The translations under genes and the position numbers were made by a program. DNA of 21,693 bases from a virus, in IMG/VR virus record IMGVR_UViG_3300020457_000118, positions 1-21,693 of that record; one strand, written 5' to 3'. A model generated the notes under the pieces. It searched no databases. It worked only from the letters and a program-made list of their open reading frames with translations, and was not told the DNA's origin. Positions 1 to 6,496 of the stretch are shown here, in pieces (positions within the stretch are counted from its first letter, which is position 1; each line of letters starts with the position of its first letter).

Positions 1-408
1 GCTTCTGCTCTTGGAATGGCTGGTGTTCTAGATTACACACCTGCTCTTAACGGCAACAATGCTCTTACTGGTGTTGATGATACTGCAAGCACACTTGTTG
101 GTACTCTTAACGGACGCATCAAGGTTTATGTTGACCCATATTCTGCTAACGTAAGTGACAAGCACTTCTACGTTGCTGGATACAAAGGTACTTCACCTTA
201 TGATGCTGGATTATTCTATTGCCCATATGTACCTCTACAGCAGGTCAGAGCAATTAATCCAGACACCTTCCAACCAAAAATTGGCTTCAAGACTCGTTAC
301 GGCATGGTTTCAAACCCATTCTCACAGGGACTTACCCAAGGATCTGGTGCTCTTACAGCTAACAGCAACAAGTACTACAGACGTGTACAAGTTGCAAACC
401 TCATGTAA
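1..408 (+). CDS. gp23: Major capsid protein gp23, C-terminal part (5' end outside window)
   Basis: The frame is open from base 1, so this is the last ~135 residues of a longer protein whose start lies upstream. The methionine at base 16 is internal. The segment matches the C-terminal end of T4-like major head protein gp23: a stretch on peptide display (YCPYVPLQQVRAINPDTFQP), then FKTRYGM and a closing NKYYRRVQVANLM. In T4 relatives gp23 is cleaved by the gp21 protease at its N-terminus and forms the hexamers of the head shell. That N-terminus is not visible here. A strong intrinsic terminator follows within 30 bases, fitting the end of a highly expressed late structural operon. Confidence 0.95.
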   Translation, partial: ASALGMAGVLDYTPALNGNNALTGVDDTASTLVGTLNGRIKVYVDPYSANVSDKHFYVAGYKGTSPYDAGLFYCPYVPLQQVRAINPDTFQPKIGFKTRYGMVSNPFSQGLTQGSGALTANSNKYYRRVQVANLM

Positions 409-427
409 TTCGTATTACATACAACTT

Positions 428-456
428 AAAGAGACCCCAGAGGGGTCTCTTTTTTT
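428..456 (+). terminator. Intrinsic terminator after gp23
   Basis: A perfect 9-bp stem (AGAGACCCC at 430-438 with GGGGTCTCT at 442-450) and a 3-base loop are followed by six further T residues. The A run before the stem would pair with the T run, making it partly bidirectional. It begins about 20 bases after the gp23 stop and should end the capsid transcript. Confidence 0.93.
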
Positions 457-470
457 ATACTAAATTAAAT

Positions 471-770
471 ATGAAAGGTTATACTAAAGAAGATATCAAA
501 CGTATTCTCGGATCATCATGGCCTACTATGCCTGAAAATTATGAGACTGGTAATCAGATGAGAAAGAGAAAGGGTAGAGAGATGAGGGAAGGGAAGAGAC
601 CCTACCCTACATACCCATCAAAGGAGTCGAGGATAGCAGATACTTCGGGTAAGTTTGATGAGAATGGACAATACATATACCCACCAGATTCAGGTTTTAG
701 ATATACAGAATGGTTGAGAGATCATCCTGACTCAACAGAAGCTGGTACATATGGAAGTAAGGTATCATAG
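471..770 (+). CDS. Unknown small basic-centred protein (99 aa)
   Basis: I do not recognise this protein. It is hydrophilic, with a strongly basic stretch around residues 28-45 (MRKRKGREMREGKRP) and a tyrosine/proline-rich second half (PYPTYPS, YIYPPDSGFRY). There is no signal peptide or membrane segment. It starts 15 bases after the gp23 terminator with no clear Shine-Dalgarno sequence, so its transcription would depend on readthrough or an unseen promoter. The basic stretch is encoded by a nearly pure purine run (560-599) rich in AGA/AGG/GGG, unlike its neighbours. The frame is clean and nothing competes with it on either strand, which supports a real gene, but the evidence is only coding-type. 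Confidence 0.6.
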   Translation: MKGYTKEDIKRILGSSWPTMPENYETGNQMRKRKGREMREGKRPYPTYPSKESRIADTSGKFDENGQYIYPPDSGFRYTEWLRDHPDSTEAGTYGSKVS

Positions 771-817
771 TAGGCATTTATTTTTGTAAAAGTATCAGGG
801 AACACAAACATAACTTG

Positions 818-825
818 CATAAATA
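818..825 (+). promoter_or_regulatory. Candidate late promoter (CATAAATA)
   Basis: CATAAATA fits the T4-type late promoter pattern (TATAAATA in T4; NATAAATA was proposed for cyanophage S-PM2). It lies in the longest non-coding stretch of the window (771-917), upstream of the twin-CX3C microprotein gene, and would give a leader of roughly 85 bases. The motif is short and A+T-rich, so a chance match is possible. Confidence 0.45.
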
Positions 826-905
826 ATATCAGTCAGGGAAACCTACACACAAGAGGAACAACCAAGATGCACTGAAACTTCTCTACATCATGAGTTAAGT
901 TAAAA

Positions 906-910
906 AGGAG
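906..910 (+). promoter_or_regulatory. Strong Shine-Dalgarno for the 918 gene
   Basis: AGGAG within AAAAAGGAGAA lies 7 bases before the ATG at 918. It is among the strongest ribosome binding sites in the window and fixes the start of the short gene that follows. Confidence 0.8.
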
Positions 911-917
911 AACAAGT

Positions 918-1085
918 ATGCATAATATCGTTTCGCAAAATAATATGGCATCATGGAGTCATAGTTACAGCGACTACGCTGTCAGTCAAGACGACCAAAA
1001 ATTAGATGACTATTATGAATGTCTAATCGAATGCGAGACTGATCAACCTAGTTGTAAACGAATCTGTAAAGAGATTCTCATTTAA
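918..1085 (+). CDS. Twin-CX3C microprotein (55 aa)
   Basis: This short gene runs from the ATG at 918 to the TAA at 1083-1085. Three things support it: a strong AGGAG site 7 bases upstream, a dedicated UUCG-loop terminator 20 bases downstream, and a late-promoter-like CATAAATA upstream. The protein has a polar, Ser/Asp/Tyr-rich N-terminal half. Its C-terminal half carries four cysteines spaced C35-X3-C39-X6-C46-X3-C50 (YYECLIECE and SCKRICKE). CX3C pairs place cysteines one helical turn apart, so an antiparallel helical hairpin held by two disulfides or by a metal is likely (inference). There is no signal peptide or membrane span. I recognise no named family; it appears to be one of the small conserved cyanophage proteins of unknown role. 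Confidence 0.8.
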   Translation: MHNIVSQNNMASWSHSYSDYAVSQDDQKLDDYYECLIECETDQPSCKRICKEILI

Positions 1086-1102
1086 GGAATAACAAAAGAA
1101 AC

Positions 1103-1127
1103 AAAGGACTCTTCGGAGTCCTTTTTT
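1103..1127 (+). terminator. UUCG-tetraloop intrinsic terminator
   Basis: A perfect stem GGACTC (1106-1111) / GAGTCC (1116-1121) is closed by a TTCG loop and followed by TTTTTT. The flanking AAA pairs with the first three T residues. The C(UUCG)G loop is exceptionally stable. The site ends the microprotein transcript just before the late-type promoter of the tail gene. Confidence 0.94.
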
Positions 1128-1135
1128 ATTGGGTG

Positions 1136-1143
1136 CCTAAATA
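1136..1143 (+). promoter_or_regulatory. Candidate late promoter CCTAAATA (copy 1)
   Basis: CCTAAATA lies directly after a terminator and 22 bases before the ATG at 1166. The same 8-mer recurs at 9492 and 21406 with nearly identical spacing to the next start codon. It differs by one or two bases from the T4 late consensus TATAAATA, which is read by RNA polymerase with gp55, so a phage late promoter is inferred. Confidence 0.6.
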
Positions 1144-1165
1144 TTAATGGAACAAGAATAGTCTA

Positions 1166-1714
1166 ATGGCAAACTGGTACGAAGACCAATTAACAAATAG
1201 AAACTTTCTTTCTCCAATAGGATTTTTATTCATTTTGGATAAAGCACGAAAGGTTTCTTTCTTGTGTCAAAAAGCAGAAATTCCTACTGTAGAATTAGGG
1301 CAAGTTGAGATTCCAACTAGGGGTATGGTTCCTATTCCAGTTGAAGGAAACATGCGTTATAGTGAATTTTCTATGGAGTTTATTGTTGATGAAGATTTAA
1401 GAAATTATATGCAGATCCATAACTGGATGCGAGCATTGGGAACTCCTCAAGAGTTTAAAGAAAGGAGAGTATGGTTAAACAAATATGCGGATAGTCCTTC
1501 AGAAGATCCTAGATTTTCAGATGCTACACTACAAGTATTAAACAACAATAACATTGCAAATTTTGATGTTGTATTTAAGGATATGTTTCCTGTAAGTTTA
1601 TCATCATTACCATTTGATGTTACTGGTGGTGATAATGATTACTTTACTTCAACAGCAACATTTAGATATACACTTTACGAAATTAGAAATAAAAACTCAC
1701 AAACAAGAAGATAA
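1166..1714 (+). CDS. gp3: Tail-tube-fold virion protein, probably tail completion protein gp3
   Basis: This 182-residue protein shows the T4 tail-tube pattern near its N-terminus: IGFLFILD followed by SFLCQKAEIP, a glycine with a small-strand repeat (VPIPVEGNMRYSEFSMEF), then VDEDLRNYMQIHNWM. The same order of elements is seen in T4 gp19. In T4-like cyanophages the gene after gp23 is commonly assigned to gp3, which caps the tail tube and stabilises the sheath. Length fits gp3 (about 176 residues in T4) and gp19. I see tube-like features directly; the gp3 assignment rests on position and length. Alternatives are gp19 itself or another tube/baseplate paralogue. It lies 22 bases after a CCTAAATA motif, consistent with late expression. 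Confidence 0.6.
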   Translation: MANWYEDQLTNRNFLSPIGFLFILDKARKVSFLCQKAEIPTVELGQVEIPTRGMVPIPVEGNMRYSEFSMEFIVDEDLRNYMQIHNWMRALGTPQEFKERRVWLNKYADSPSEDPRFSDATLQVLNNNNIANFDVVFKDMFPVSLSSLPFDVTGGDNDYFTSTATFRYTLYEIRNKNSQTRR

Positions 1715-1717
1715 TCT

Positions 1718-2371
1718 ATGCTCTTTCCTACATTATGTGTTGATAATTTTTTCAACAGTCCTGATAAAGCATTGCAGTTTGCAAAAGAATGTCCTATGGA
1801 AAGGACAAATACTAGACCAGGAACTAGAAGTCCTTGTTTGTCTACGGTAAATTTTAATTTTTATAATTATGTAAATACAAAATTACTTAGAATTTTTTAT
1901 CCGAAAAAGAATTTTCTTTATAATGCAAGCACACACTTTCAATCAACCTTTCCTGATGACAATACACTAGATGGTTGGGTTCATCAAGATGATGACATCA
2001 TGCTTACTGGTATTATATACTTGAATCATTGTAATGTAGGAACATCTATTTTTACAAGGAAAGAAGAATTTTATATTCCTCAACATGCAGGTGATTTAAA
2101 GCATGATTATTTTAGTCGTTACGAATCTGTTGATAGACCTGAAAGAGAGGAGATAGAAAAAATTAGAGAGGATATAAACTCACAGTATGAAGAATCTGTT
2201 ATAATAAAAGGAAAGTATAATAGGATGATGTGTTTTGATGGTAACTCCTATCACACATTACAGAAAGGTAATTGTAATGAAGAAAGATTAATCTTAATTA
2301 CTTTTATCAAAGACTTTAGACTAGACGGAGAAAAAACTGTATTCCCAGTATCAGAAATGAATTCATTATGA
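1718..2371 (+). CDS. 2OG-Fe(II) oxygenase-like protein A (paralogue of the 5834 gene)
   Basis: This 217-residue protein has an oxygenase-like core: H89-Q-D91 (GWVHQDD) just before a strand GIIYLN, a distal H179 (FDGNSYHTLQ) and R190 (EERLILITFIKDF). The order HxD...H...R is that of Fe(II)- and 2-oxoglutarate-dependent dioxygenases. It is a clear paralogue of the protein at 5834-6496: both share PGTR, LR(I/M)FYP, GW(V/I)H, GIIYL, GTS and YNR..(C/M)F.GN.YH. The substrate is unknown. It starts 3 bases after the tail protein stop and its stop overlaps the uvsY start (ATGA). Fold and metal ligands are inferred from the motif, and loss of activity cannot be excluded. Confidence 0.75.
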   Translation: MLFPTLCVDNFFNSPDKALQFAKECPMERTNTRPGTRSPCLSTVNFNFYNYVNTKLLRIFYPKKNFLYNASTHFQSTFPDDNTLDGWVHQDDDIMLTGIIYLNHCNVGTSIFTRKEEFYIPQHAGDLKHDYFSRYESVDRPEREEIEKIREDINSQYEESVIIKGKYNRMMCFDGNSYHTLQKGNCNEERLILITFIKDFRLDGEKTVFPVSEMNSL

Positions 2372-2796
2372 ACTTAGAAAACTTACAAGAAATGTGGAGA
2401 TCTGATTCTAAACTAGATGAAGAGTTGCATGACAATGATTCTCTAGCAATTCCACAACTTCATATGAAATACATGGAGTTTCACAATAAGTATTCTCTTA
2501 TGAAAAAAGAAAGAGACATTGAGATGAAACGTCTTATCAAAGAAAAATGGTTGTATTACAAAGGAAAGGCACCATCTTCTGTGTATAAAGATATGCCTTT
2601 TGATCTCAAACTCACTACTAAAGAAGAGATATCGATGTTTATTGAGGCAGATGAAGATGTTGGAAAACTAAAGTATAAGATTGAATACATAGACCAAGTG
2701 CTCTTCTTTTTAGATGGTGTTTTACGTATGATTAATAATCGTACTTATCATATCAAAAACGCTATTGAGTGGAAGAGGTTTCAGAGTGGTTTTTAG
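2368..2796 (+). CDS. uvsY: UvsY recombination mediator
   Basis: This 142-residue protein aligns along its length with T4 UvsY (137 aa). Shared elements are an N-terminal (M)xLE(N/D)LQE, a helical (K/S)WxxxxHNKYS..KKE-like region, KxxWLYYKGK (T4 LDYYSGR), (I/V)xADEDVxKL, and a C-terminal AIxxIK...A.E...F..G. UvsY loads the UvsX recombinase onto ssDNA coated with gp32 and so drives strand exchange and recombination-dependent replication. It is co-transcribed with uvsW, its usual partner in T4. The start overlaps the preceding stop by four bases, and the next gene starts 3 bases after its stop. Confidence 0.93.
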   Translation: MNLENLQEMWRSDSKLDEELHDNDSLAIPQLHMKYMEFHNKYSLMKKERDIEMKRLIKEKWLYYKGKAPSSVYKDMPFDLKLTTKEEISMFIEADEDVGKLKYKIEYIDQVLFFLDGVLRMINNRTYHIKNAIEWKRFQSGF

Positions 2797-2798
2797 TA

Positions 2799-3344
2799 AT
2801 GAATTATGGACTTTTTTTCAAGGAAGTATCCTTCAACGCTCAGTCAATTAACACAGTAAGACAAGCACTATCACACAATTTAAAATTCACTAAAGGTGAA
2901 TTGCATAGTAGTCAGAGATCAACTAGAAGTTCAGAAGTTGCATGGGTAAGAGATCCAAATCTCTTGTCTATGCTTTTGCGTATGTCTAGACAAGTTAATA
3001 GAAACGCTCATTGGAATTTAAAAATTGATGGTATAGAACCAGTACAATTTGGTATCTATGGTGAGGGTGATTTTTATGACTGGCATGTGGATCAACATCC
3101 AAAACCTGTCAGGGGAACTATAAGAAAGATTAGCATGTCTCTCTTCTTAAATGATGACTACGAAGGAGGCGAGTTTGATTTGGAGATATATAGACCAGAT
3201 GCGGATCCAAGGTATAAAACTTTTAAGTTAAAACCTTGGTCTGCTATTTTTTTCCAAGGTGATCAATGGCATAGAGTCCGTCCTATCACCTCTGGACTTC
3301 GTAAATCAATTGTGGCATGGTTTTATGGACCTCCTTATTCGTAA
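2799..3344 (+). CDS. 2OG-Fe(II) oxygenase, prolyl-4-hydroxylase (PKHD) type
   Basis: This is the most canonical oxygenase in the window. H96-V-D98 (DFYDWHVDQH) precedes ISMSLFLNDDYEGGEFDL, a hallmark strand-turn of prolyl-4-hydroxylase-like enzymes. The distal H158 (GDQWHRVRP) and R168 (SGLRKSIVAWF) follow at the expected distance. All Fe(II) ligands and the 2-oxoglutarate-binding arginine are present, so activity is expected. Related PiuC/PKHD-type genes are common in cyanophages, but the substrate is not known. I take the ATG at 2799 as start: it lies 3 bases after the uvsY stop, whereas the upstream in-frame ATG at 2769 would intrude into uvsY. Its 3' end overlaps uvsW by 20 bases. Confidence 0.88.
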   Translation: MNYGLFFKEVSFNAQSINTVRQALSHNLKFTKGELHSSQRSTRSSEVAWVRDPNLLSMLLRMSRQVNRNAHWNLKIDGIEPVQFGIYGEGDFYDWHVDQHPKPVRGTIRKISMSLFLNDDYEGGEFDLEIYRPDADPRYKTFKLKPWSAIFFQGDQWHRVRPITSGLRKSIVAWFYGPPYS

Positions 3345-4791
3345 GAAGAATGAAGTATATTTGAAGGTCGAAGCAGAACCTCATCTACACAAAGAAGCAG
3401 CAGAATTTTTTACCTTTGATATCCCCTCTGCAAAGTATATGCAAAAGACGAGGAGATACAAAGGTTGGGATGGTAAAGTACGGTTATACTCACCTGCTAC
3501 TGGAGAGATCTATTGCGGTTTAGTAGATTATCTAACTGACTGGGCAAAGGACCGAGGTTATCAGTTTCAGTATTTGGAATCTGAATACTTTGGACATCCA
3601 AAGGAAGTGAATCAACTGGTGACTCCTCAATCGGTAGCGGCATTTGTAAAGGCGTTACGACTTCCCGTAAAGGTACGGGATTATCAATATTCAGCAATAT
3701 ACGAGTGCCTACGATACAACAGACGACTCCTATTGTCCCCAACTGCCAGCGGGAAATCCTTGATGATATATTCATTGGTTAGGTTTCATGTAAATGTTAA
3801 ACGGAATGTACTTATTATAGTACCAACGACTTCTCTTGTCGAACAAATGTACAAAGACTTTACAGAGTATGGTTGGAATACTGAGTACCACTGCTATAAA
3901 ATCTATGCTGGTGTAGAAAAATATACAGACCATGATGTAGTTATATCAACTTGGCAATCCTTATATAAAGAACCAAGAAAATTTTTTGATAGGTTTGACG
4001 TTGTGATTGGTGATGAAGCACATTTGTTTAAGGCAAAATCACTAACCAGATTGATGTCCAAGTTGCATAGTTGCAAGTATCGTATTGGATTTACTGGCAC
4101 ACTAGATGGTTCGGATACTAATCAGTTGGTATTAGAAGGTGTGTTTGGTAGATGTTCAAAGGTAACTAAGACATTTGACTTAATGAAGAAAGGGCATGTT
4201 GCTAAACTCAAAGTCAAAATTATTTTATTGAAGCATGAAGAACAAATATTTGAGGGGTATCAAGATGAGATGGGTTACCTTGTAGAACATGAAGGTAGAA
4301 ATAAATTTCTCCGCAATCTTGCGTGTGATCTTAAAGGAAACACCTTGGTTTTATTCAACTACGTAGAACGTCACGGACTACCTCTTTACAAAATGATAAA
4401 TAGTTACACCAGTAGACCAGTATATCTGGTACATGGTGGAGTTGATGTTGATGACCGAGAGGATATTAGGTTGCTAACTGAGAGATCAGATAACGCAATC
4501 ATTGTTGCTTCCTATGGAACTTTTTCTACAGGCATTAATATTAAGAACTTACATAACGTTATTTTTGCCTCTCCTTCTAAGTCCAGAGTGAGGAACCTTC
4601 AGTCTATAGGTCGTGTTCTAAGGAAGGGAGAAAATAAATCACAAGCAACATTATATGACATTGCGGATGATATCTCTACCGACCGTGGGAATAATTATAC
4701 ACTAAATCATTTGGTTGAGAGAGTTAAAATCTACAATGAAGAAAACTTTAATTATGAAATCATAGATGTAAAAGTAAAATCTTATGATTAA
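3325..4791 (+). CDS. uvsW: UvsW ATP-dependent DNA/RNA helicase
   Basis: This 488-residue protein matches T4 UvsW (503 aa) throughout. The N-terminal DNA-binding domain carries FFTFDIP and RRYKGWDGKVRLY. Two RecA-like domains follow: Walker A SPTASGKS (138-145), motif Ia IIVPTTSLVEQM, DEAH box (230-233), GFTGTL, VASYGTFSTGINIKNLHNVIFA, and motif VI QSIGRVLRKG (426-435). UvsW unwinds R-loops and branched intermediates. In T4 it switches replication from origin-dependent to recombination-dependent mode and helps restart stalled forks. I chose the ATG at 3325 because MDLLIRKKNEVYLKVEAEP fits the T4 N-terminus; the longer form from 3259 adds residues read in another frame of the preceding gene. 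Confidence 0.95.
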   Translation: MDLLIRKKNEVYLKVEAEPHLHKEAAEFFTFDIPSAKYMQKTRRYKGWDGKVRLYSPATGEIYCGLVDYLTDWAKDRGYQFQYLESEYFGHPKEVNQLVTPQSVAAFVKALRLPVKVRDYQYSAIYECLRYNRRLLLSPTASGKSLMIYSLVRFHVNVKRNVLIIVPTTSLVEQMYKDFTEYGWNTEYHCYKIYAGVEKYTDHDVVISTWQSLYKEPRKFFDRFDVVIGDEAHLFKAKSLTRLMSKLHSCKYRIGFTGTLDGSDTNQLVLEGVFGRCSKVTKTFDLMKKGHVAKLKVKIILLKHEEQIFEGYQDEMGYLVEHEGRNKFLRNLACDLKGNTLVLFNYVERHGLPLYKMINSYTSRPVYLVHGGVDVDDREDIRLLTERSDNAIIVASYGTFSTGINIKNLHNVIFASPSKSRVRNLQSIGRVLRKGENKSQATLYDIADDISTDRGNNYTLNHLVERVKIYNEENFNYEIIDVKVKSYD

Positions 4792-5209
4792 TTACGCAAA
4801 ACACGAAGAAGAATTTTACGGAGTTTTTAAACTTGTCAGTGGAGAAGAAGTGCTAGGTAAAGCAGTTCTTACGGAAGACAGTGGTGAGTCTATGTGTTTT
4901 ATTCAAAATCCTGTTTGTACACACGTAGTTAATAATAAAGATGACAAAGGTCGCACCGTCCGAGGGGTGGGTTTTGTTAAGTGGATGCAGTTTTCTGATG
5001 AAGATTTTTATATTATAAGAGAGAAAGATATTCTATCAGTCTCATCGATGAGTAAAGAAGTTTCGTTTATGTATGAAGCGTTTATATTAGATAATACTAG
5101 AGGCGAGAAGAGAAAAGATAATTCAAAAATTAATCCAGAACCCCAGATGGGTTACCTAGGAAAAATTGACGAGGCAAGAAATTTATTTGAGAAGATTTAT
5201 AAGTTATAG
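4784..5209 (+). CDS. Sm-like fold protein A (141 aa)
   Basis: The core looks like an LSm/Sm barrel. FKLVSGEEVLGKAVL (about residues 15-29) resembles the Sm1 strand-turn pattern (vxLxxGexvxGxv) and is followed by a strand, a loop and GVGFVKWMQFSDEDFYIIREKDILSVSSMSKEV. The protein at 18873-19163 carries the same KL(I/V)...(T/S)GEE(I/V) opening, so the two probably share a fold. An Sm-like protein of putative cyanophage origin has been solved by structural genomics, which supports such proteins in these viruses. The charged C-terminal tail (about residues 105-141) is extra. RNA binding or Hfq-like ring formation is inference. The start overlaps uvsW by 8 bases. Confidence 0.65.
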   Translation: MINYAKHEEEFYGVFKLVSGEEVLGKAVLTEDSGESMCFIQNPVCTHVVNNKDDKGRTVRGVGFVKWMQFSDEDFYIIREKDILSVSSMSKEVSFMYEAFILDNTRGEKRKDNSKINPEPQMGYLGKIDEARNLFEKIYKL

Positions 5210-5225
5210 ATATCTCCTGAACCCT

Positions 5226-5240
5226 TACACGGTTAGTGTA
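5226..5240 (+). repeat. Short inverted repeat upstream of the gp55 promoter
   Basis: TACAC (5226-5230) and GTGTA (5236-5240) are separated by 5 bases. The repeat lies just upstream of the -35 element and has no T tract, so it is not a terminator. It may be an operator half-site pair or chance. Confidence 0.3.
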
Positions 5241-5247
5241 CATCAAA

Positions 5248-5263
5248 TTGACAAACGTGTCAA
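5248..5263 (+). promoter_or_regulatory. Inverted repeat overlapping the -35 box (possible operator)
   Basis: TTGACA (5248-5253) and TGTCAA (5258-5263) form a perfect 6-bp inverted repeat with a 4-base spacer. The left arm is exactly the -35 hexamer of the promoter for gp55. A dimeric repressor bound here would block sigma. No experiment or known operator supports this; it is sequence symmetry only. Confidence 0.4.
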
Positions 5264-5276
5264 GCCCTGATATAAT
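5248..5276 (+). promoter_or_regulatory. Consensus sigma-70 early promoter for gene 55
   Basis: The -35 TTGACA (5248-5253) and -10 TATAAT (5271-5276) are both perfect matches, separated by the optimal 17 bases. An extended -10 TG at 5268-5269 adds to it. Transcription should start near 5283, about 15 bases before the ATG. It lies in an 88-base intergenic gap and is the only promoter of this quality seen in the window. It implies immediate reading by host RNA polymerase. Confidence 0.92.
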
Positions 5277-5297
5277 GTACTTAACGCAAGTTACCAT

Positions 5298-5831
5298 ATG
5301 AAAACCCCCCGAAAGCAAAAACAACACTATGTTGATAATCAAGAGTTTCTTGCTGCTATCATCAAGTACAAGCAACGAGTATATAATGCTGCTGTAAAAG
5401 AAATTCCAGGTCTTGTTGACATGGATGATGATGAGCAGTTTAATACTCTAAAGAGTTGGAAGAGTAAAAGTAAACCTAGAGTAGGAAATTATATTGGGAG
5501 TTGTTTTCTAAAGATTGCAACACACCTATCATATAGACCAAACTTCATTAATTATATGTACAAAGATGATATGGTCTGTGATGGTATAGAAAATTGTATA
5601 CAGTATATTGATAATTTTAATCCAGCAAAGTCTAAGAACCCATTTGCATATTTCACACAGATTGTATACTATGCATTCCTAAGACGTATTGCTAAAGAAA
5701 AACGTCAGTTAGATATTAAAGATAAAATTTTAGAAAAATCAGGTTATGATCATGTGTTTACAGTTGACGGTGACACAGATTCAGGATATAATCAAATTAA
5801 ATCACGTGTTGAAATGAATTCAAAAAGATAA
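5298..5831 (+). CDS. gp55: Late-transcription sigma factor gp55
   Basis: This 177-residue protein resembles T4 gp55 (185 aa). Shared elements are the N-terminal Y(V)xNxE(L/F)LxAII, then MxxDGIExxIxxxxNFxxxKxKNPxAYxTQxxxxAFxxRIxKE, which is the sigma region 2 that binds core RNA polymerase and the -10-like TATAAATA late element. The segment DEQFNTLKSWKSKSKPRVGN has no obvious T4 counterpart. The T4 protein ends with a short hydrophobic sliding-clamp-binding motif; here the end is RVEMNSKR, with no such motif. A consensus early promoter precedes it, but I see no clear Shine-Dalgarno sequence between the promoter and the ATG. Confidence 0.92.
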   Translation: MKTPRKQKQHYVDNQEFLAAIIKYKQRVYNAAVKEIPGLVDMDDDEQFNTLKSWKSKSKPRVGNYIGSCFLKIATHLSYRPNFINYMYKDDMVCDGIENCIQYIDNFNPAKSKNPFAYFTQIVYYAFLRRIAKEKRQLDIKDKILEKSGYDHVFTVDGDTDSGYNQIKSRVEMNSKR

Positions 5832-5833
5832 TT

Positions 5834-6496
5834 ATGTTTCCCGCTGTTATCTATGATGACTTCTTTGAAAATCCAGATCTTGTAGTTGATCTAGCAAACT
5901 CACTAGAGTTTGAAATGGGGGATGGTGCTTGGCCAGGAACAAGAACTAAAGAACTTGGTGAGATCAAAGGAGCAAGATCATTTGCAGACTCTGTTACGGA
6001 CAAAGTTCTTAGGATGTTTTATCCTGACAAGCAATATCATTATTTTGCTAAAAGAGTATTTCAAAAAATCAAAGGGTTTCATGAAGATCAGTTTCATATA
6101 AAAAATCGTGGGTGGATTCATAAAGATAGTGGTCGTGCTATAGGCGGAATTATATACTTGGATAAAGAACCTGAAGAAGAAACTGGAACTTCTTTGTATA
6201 GGAATAAGCAACTAGTATTTCCACATACTCATGAAGAAGATTCTCTGAAGAGAAGATGGTATACTGGACAAGATGTATCTGATGAAGAGTATCACAAGTT
6301 ATTTTATTCAAACCCTACTCACTTTGAAGAAACAGTAAAAGTAAAGAATGTGTATAATAGACTATTCATGTTCAATGGAAATCAATATCATGGTGTTCAA
6401 ACTTATGGATCTCCTGATCGTGATAGATTGACTCTAGCATTTTTTGTTACTTTCGTGAACCATTACACTCACACTTTCCCAACACTTAGAGAATGA
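5834..6496 (+). CDS. 2OG-Fe(II) oxygenase-like protein B (paralogue of the 1718 gene)
   Basis: This 220-residue protein carries H96-K-D98 (GWIHKDSG) before GIIYLD, distal H186 (FNGNQYHGVQ) and R198 (RDRLTLAFFVTF), the order expected for a 2OG-Fe(II) dioxygenase. It is a divergent paralogue of the gene at 1718: PGTR, LRMFYP, GIIYL, GTS and YNRLFMFNGNQYH are shared in order. The middle (residues 115-170) is rich in charged and aromatic residues and differs most. It sits between gp55 and gp47, starts 2 bases after the gp55 stop, and its stop overlaps the gp47 start (ATGA). The substrate is unknown. Confidence 0.75.
   Translation: MFPAVIYDDFFENPDLVVDLANSLEFEMGDGAWPGTRTKELGEIKGARSFADSVTDKVLRMFYPDKQYHYFAKRVFQKIKGFHEDQFHIKNRGWIHKDSGRAIGGIIYLDKEPEEETGTSLYRNKQLVFPHTHEEDSLKRRWYTGQDVSDEEYHKLFYSNPTHFEETVKVKNVYNRLFMFNGNQYHGVQTYGSPDRDRLTLAFFVTFVNHYTHTFPTLRE

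Noticed and set aside
867-898. Two tiny upstream frames (Met-His-stop, Met-Ser-stop) in the leader of the 918 gene as regulatory uORFs
   Set aside because: Two-codon frames arise readily by chance and no stall motif or conserved structure is visible.
2769-2798. Upstream in-frame start for the PKHD oxygenase
   Set aside because: It would overlap the uvsY 3' end by 28 bases and add residues with no oxygenase character; the ATG at 2799 sits 3 bases after the uvsY stop.
3259-3324. Upstream in-frame start for uvsW
   Set aside because: The extra 22 residues are read over the oxygenase gene and do not match the T4 UvsW N-terminus, which fits the ATG at 3325.
3497-3775. Long reverse-strand frame inside uvsW, and similar antisense frames inside gp46, gp44, cobS and the methylase
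   Set aside because: They lie wholly within strongly recognised + strand genes, have no ribosome binding sites or recognisable products, and the window is otherwise entirely + strand.
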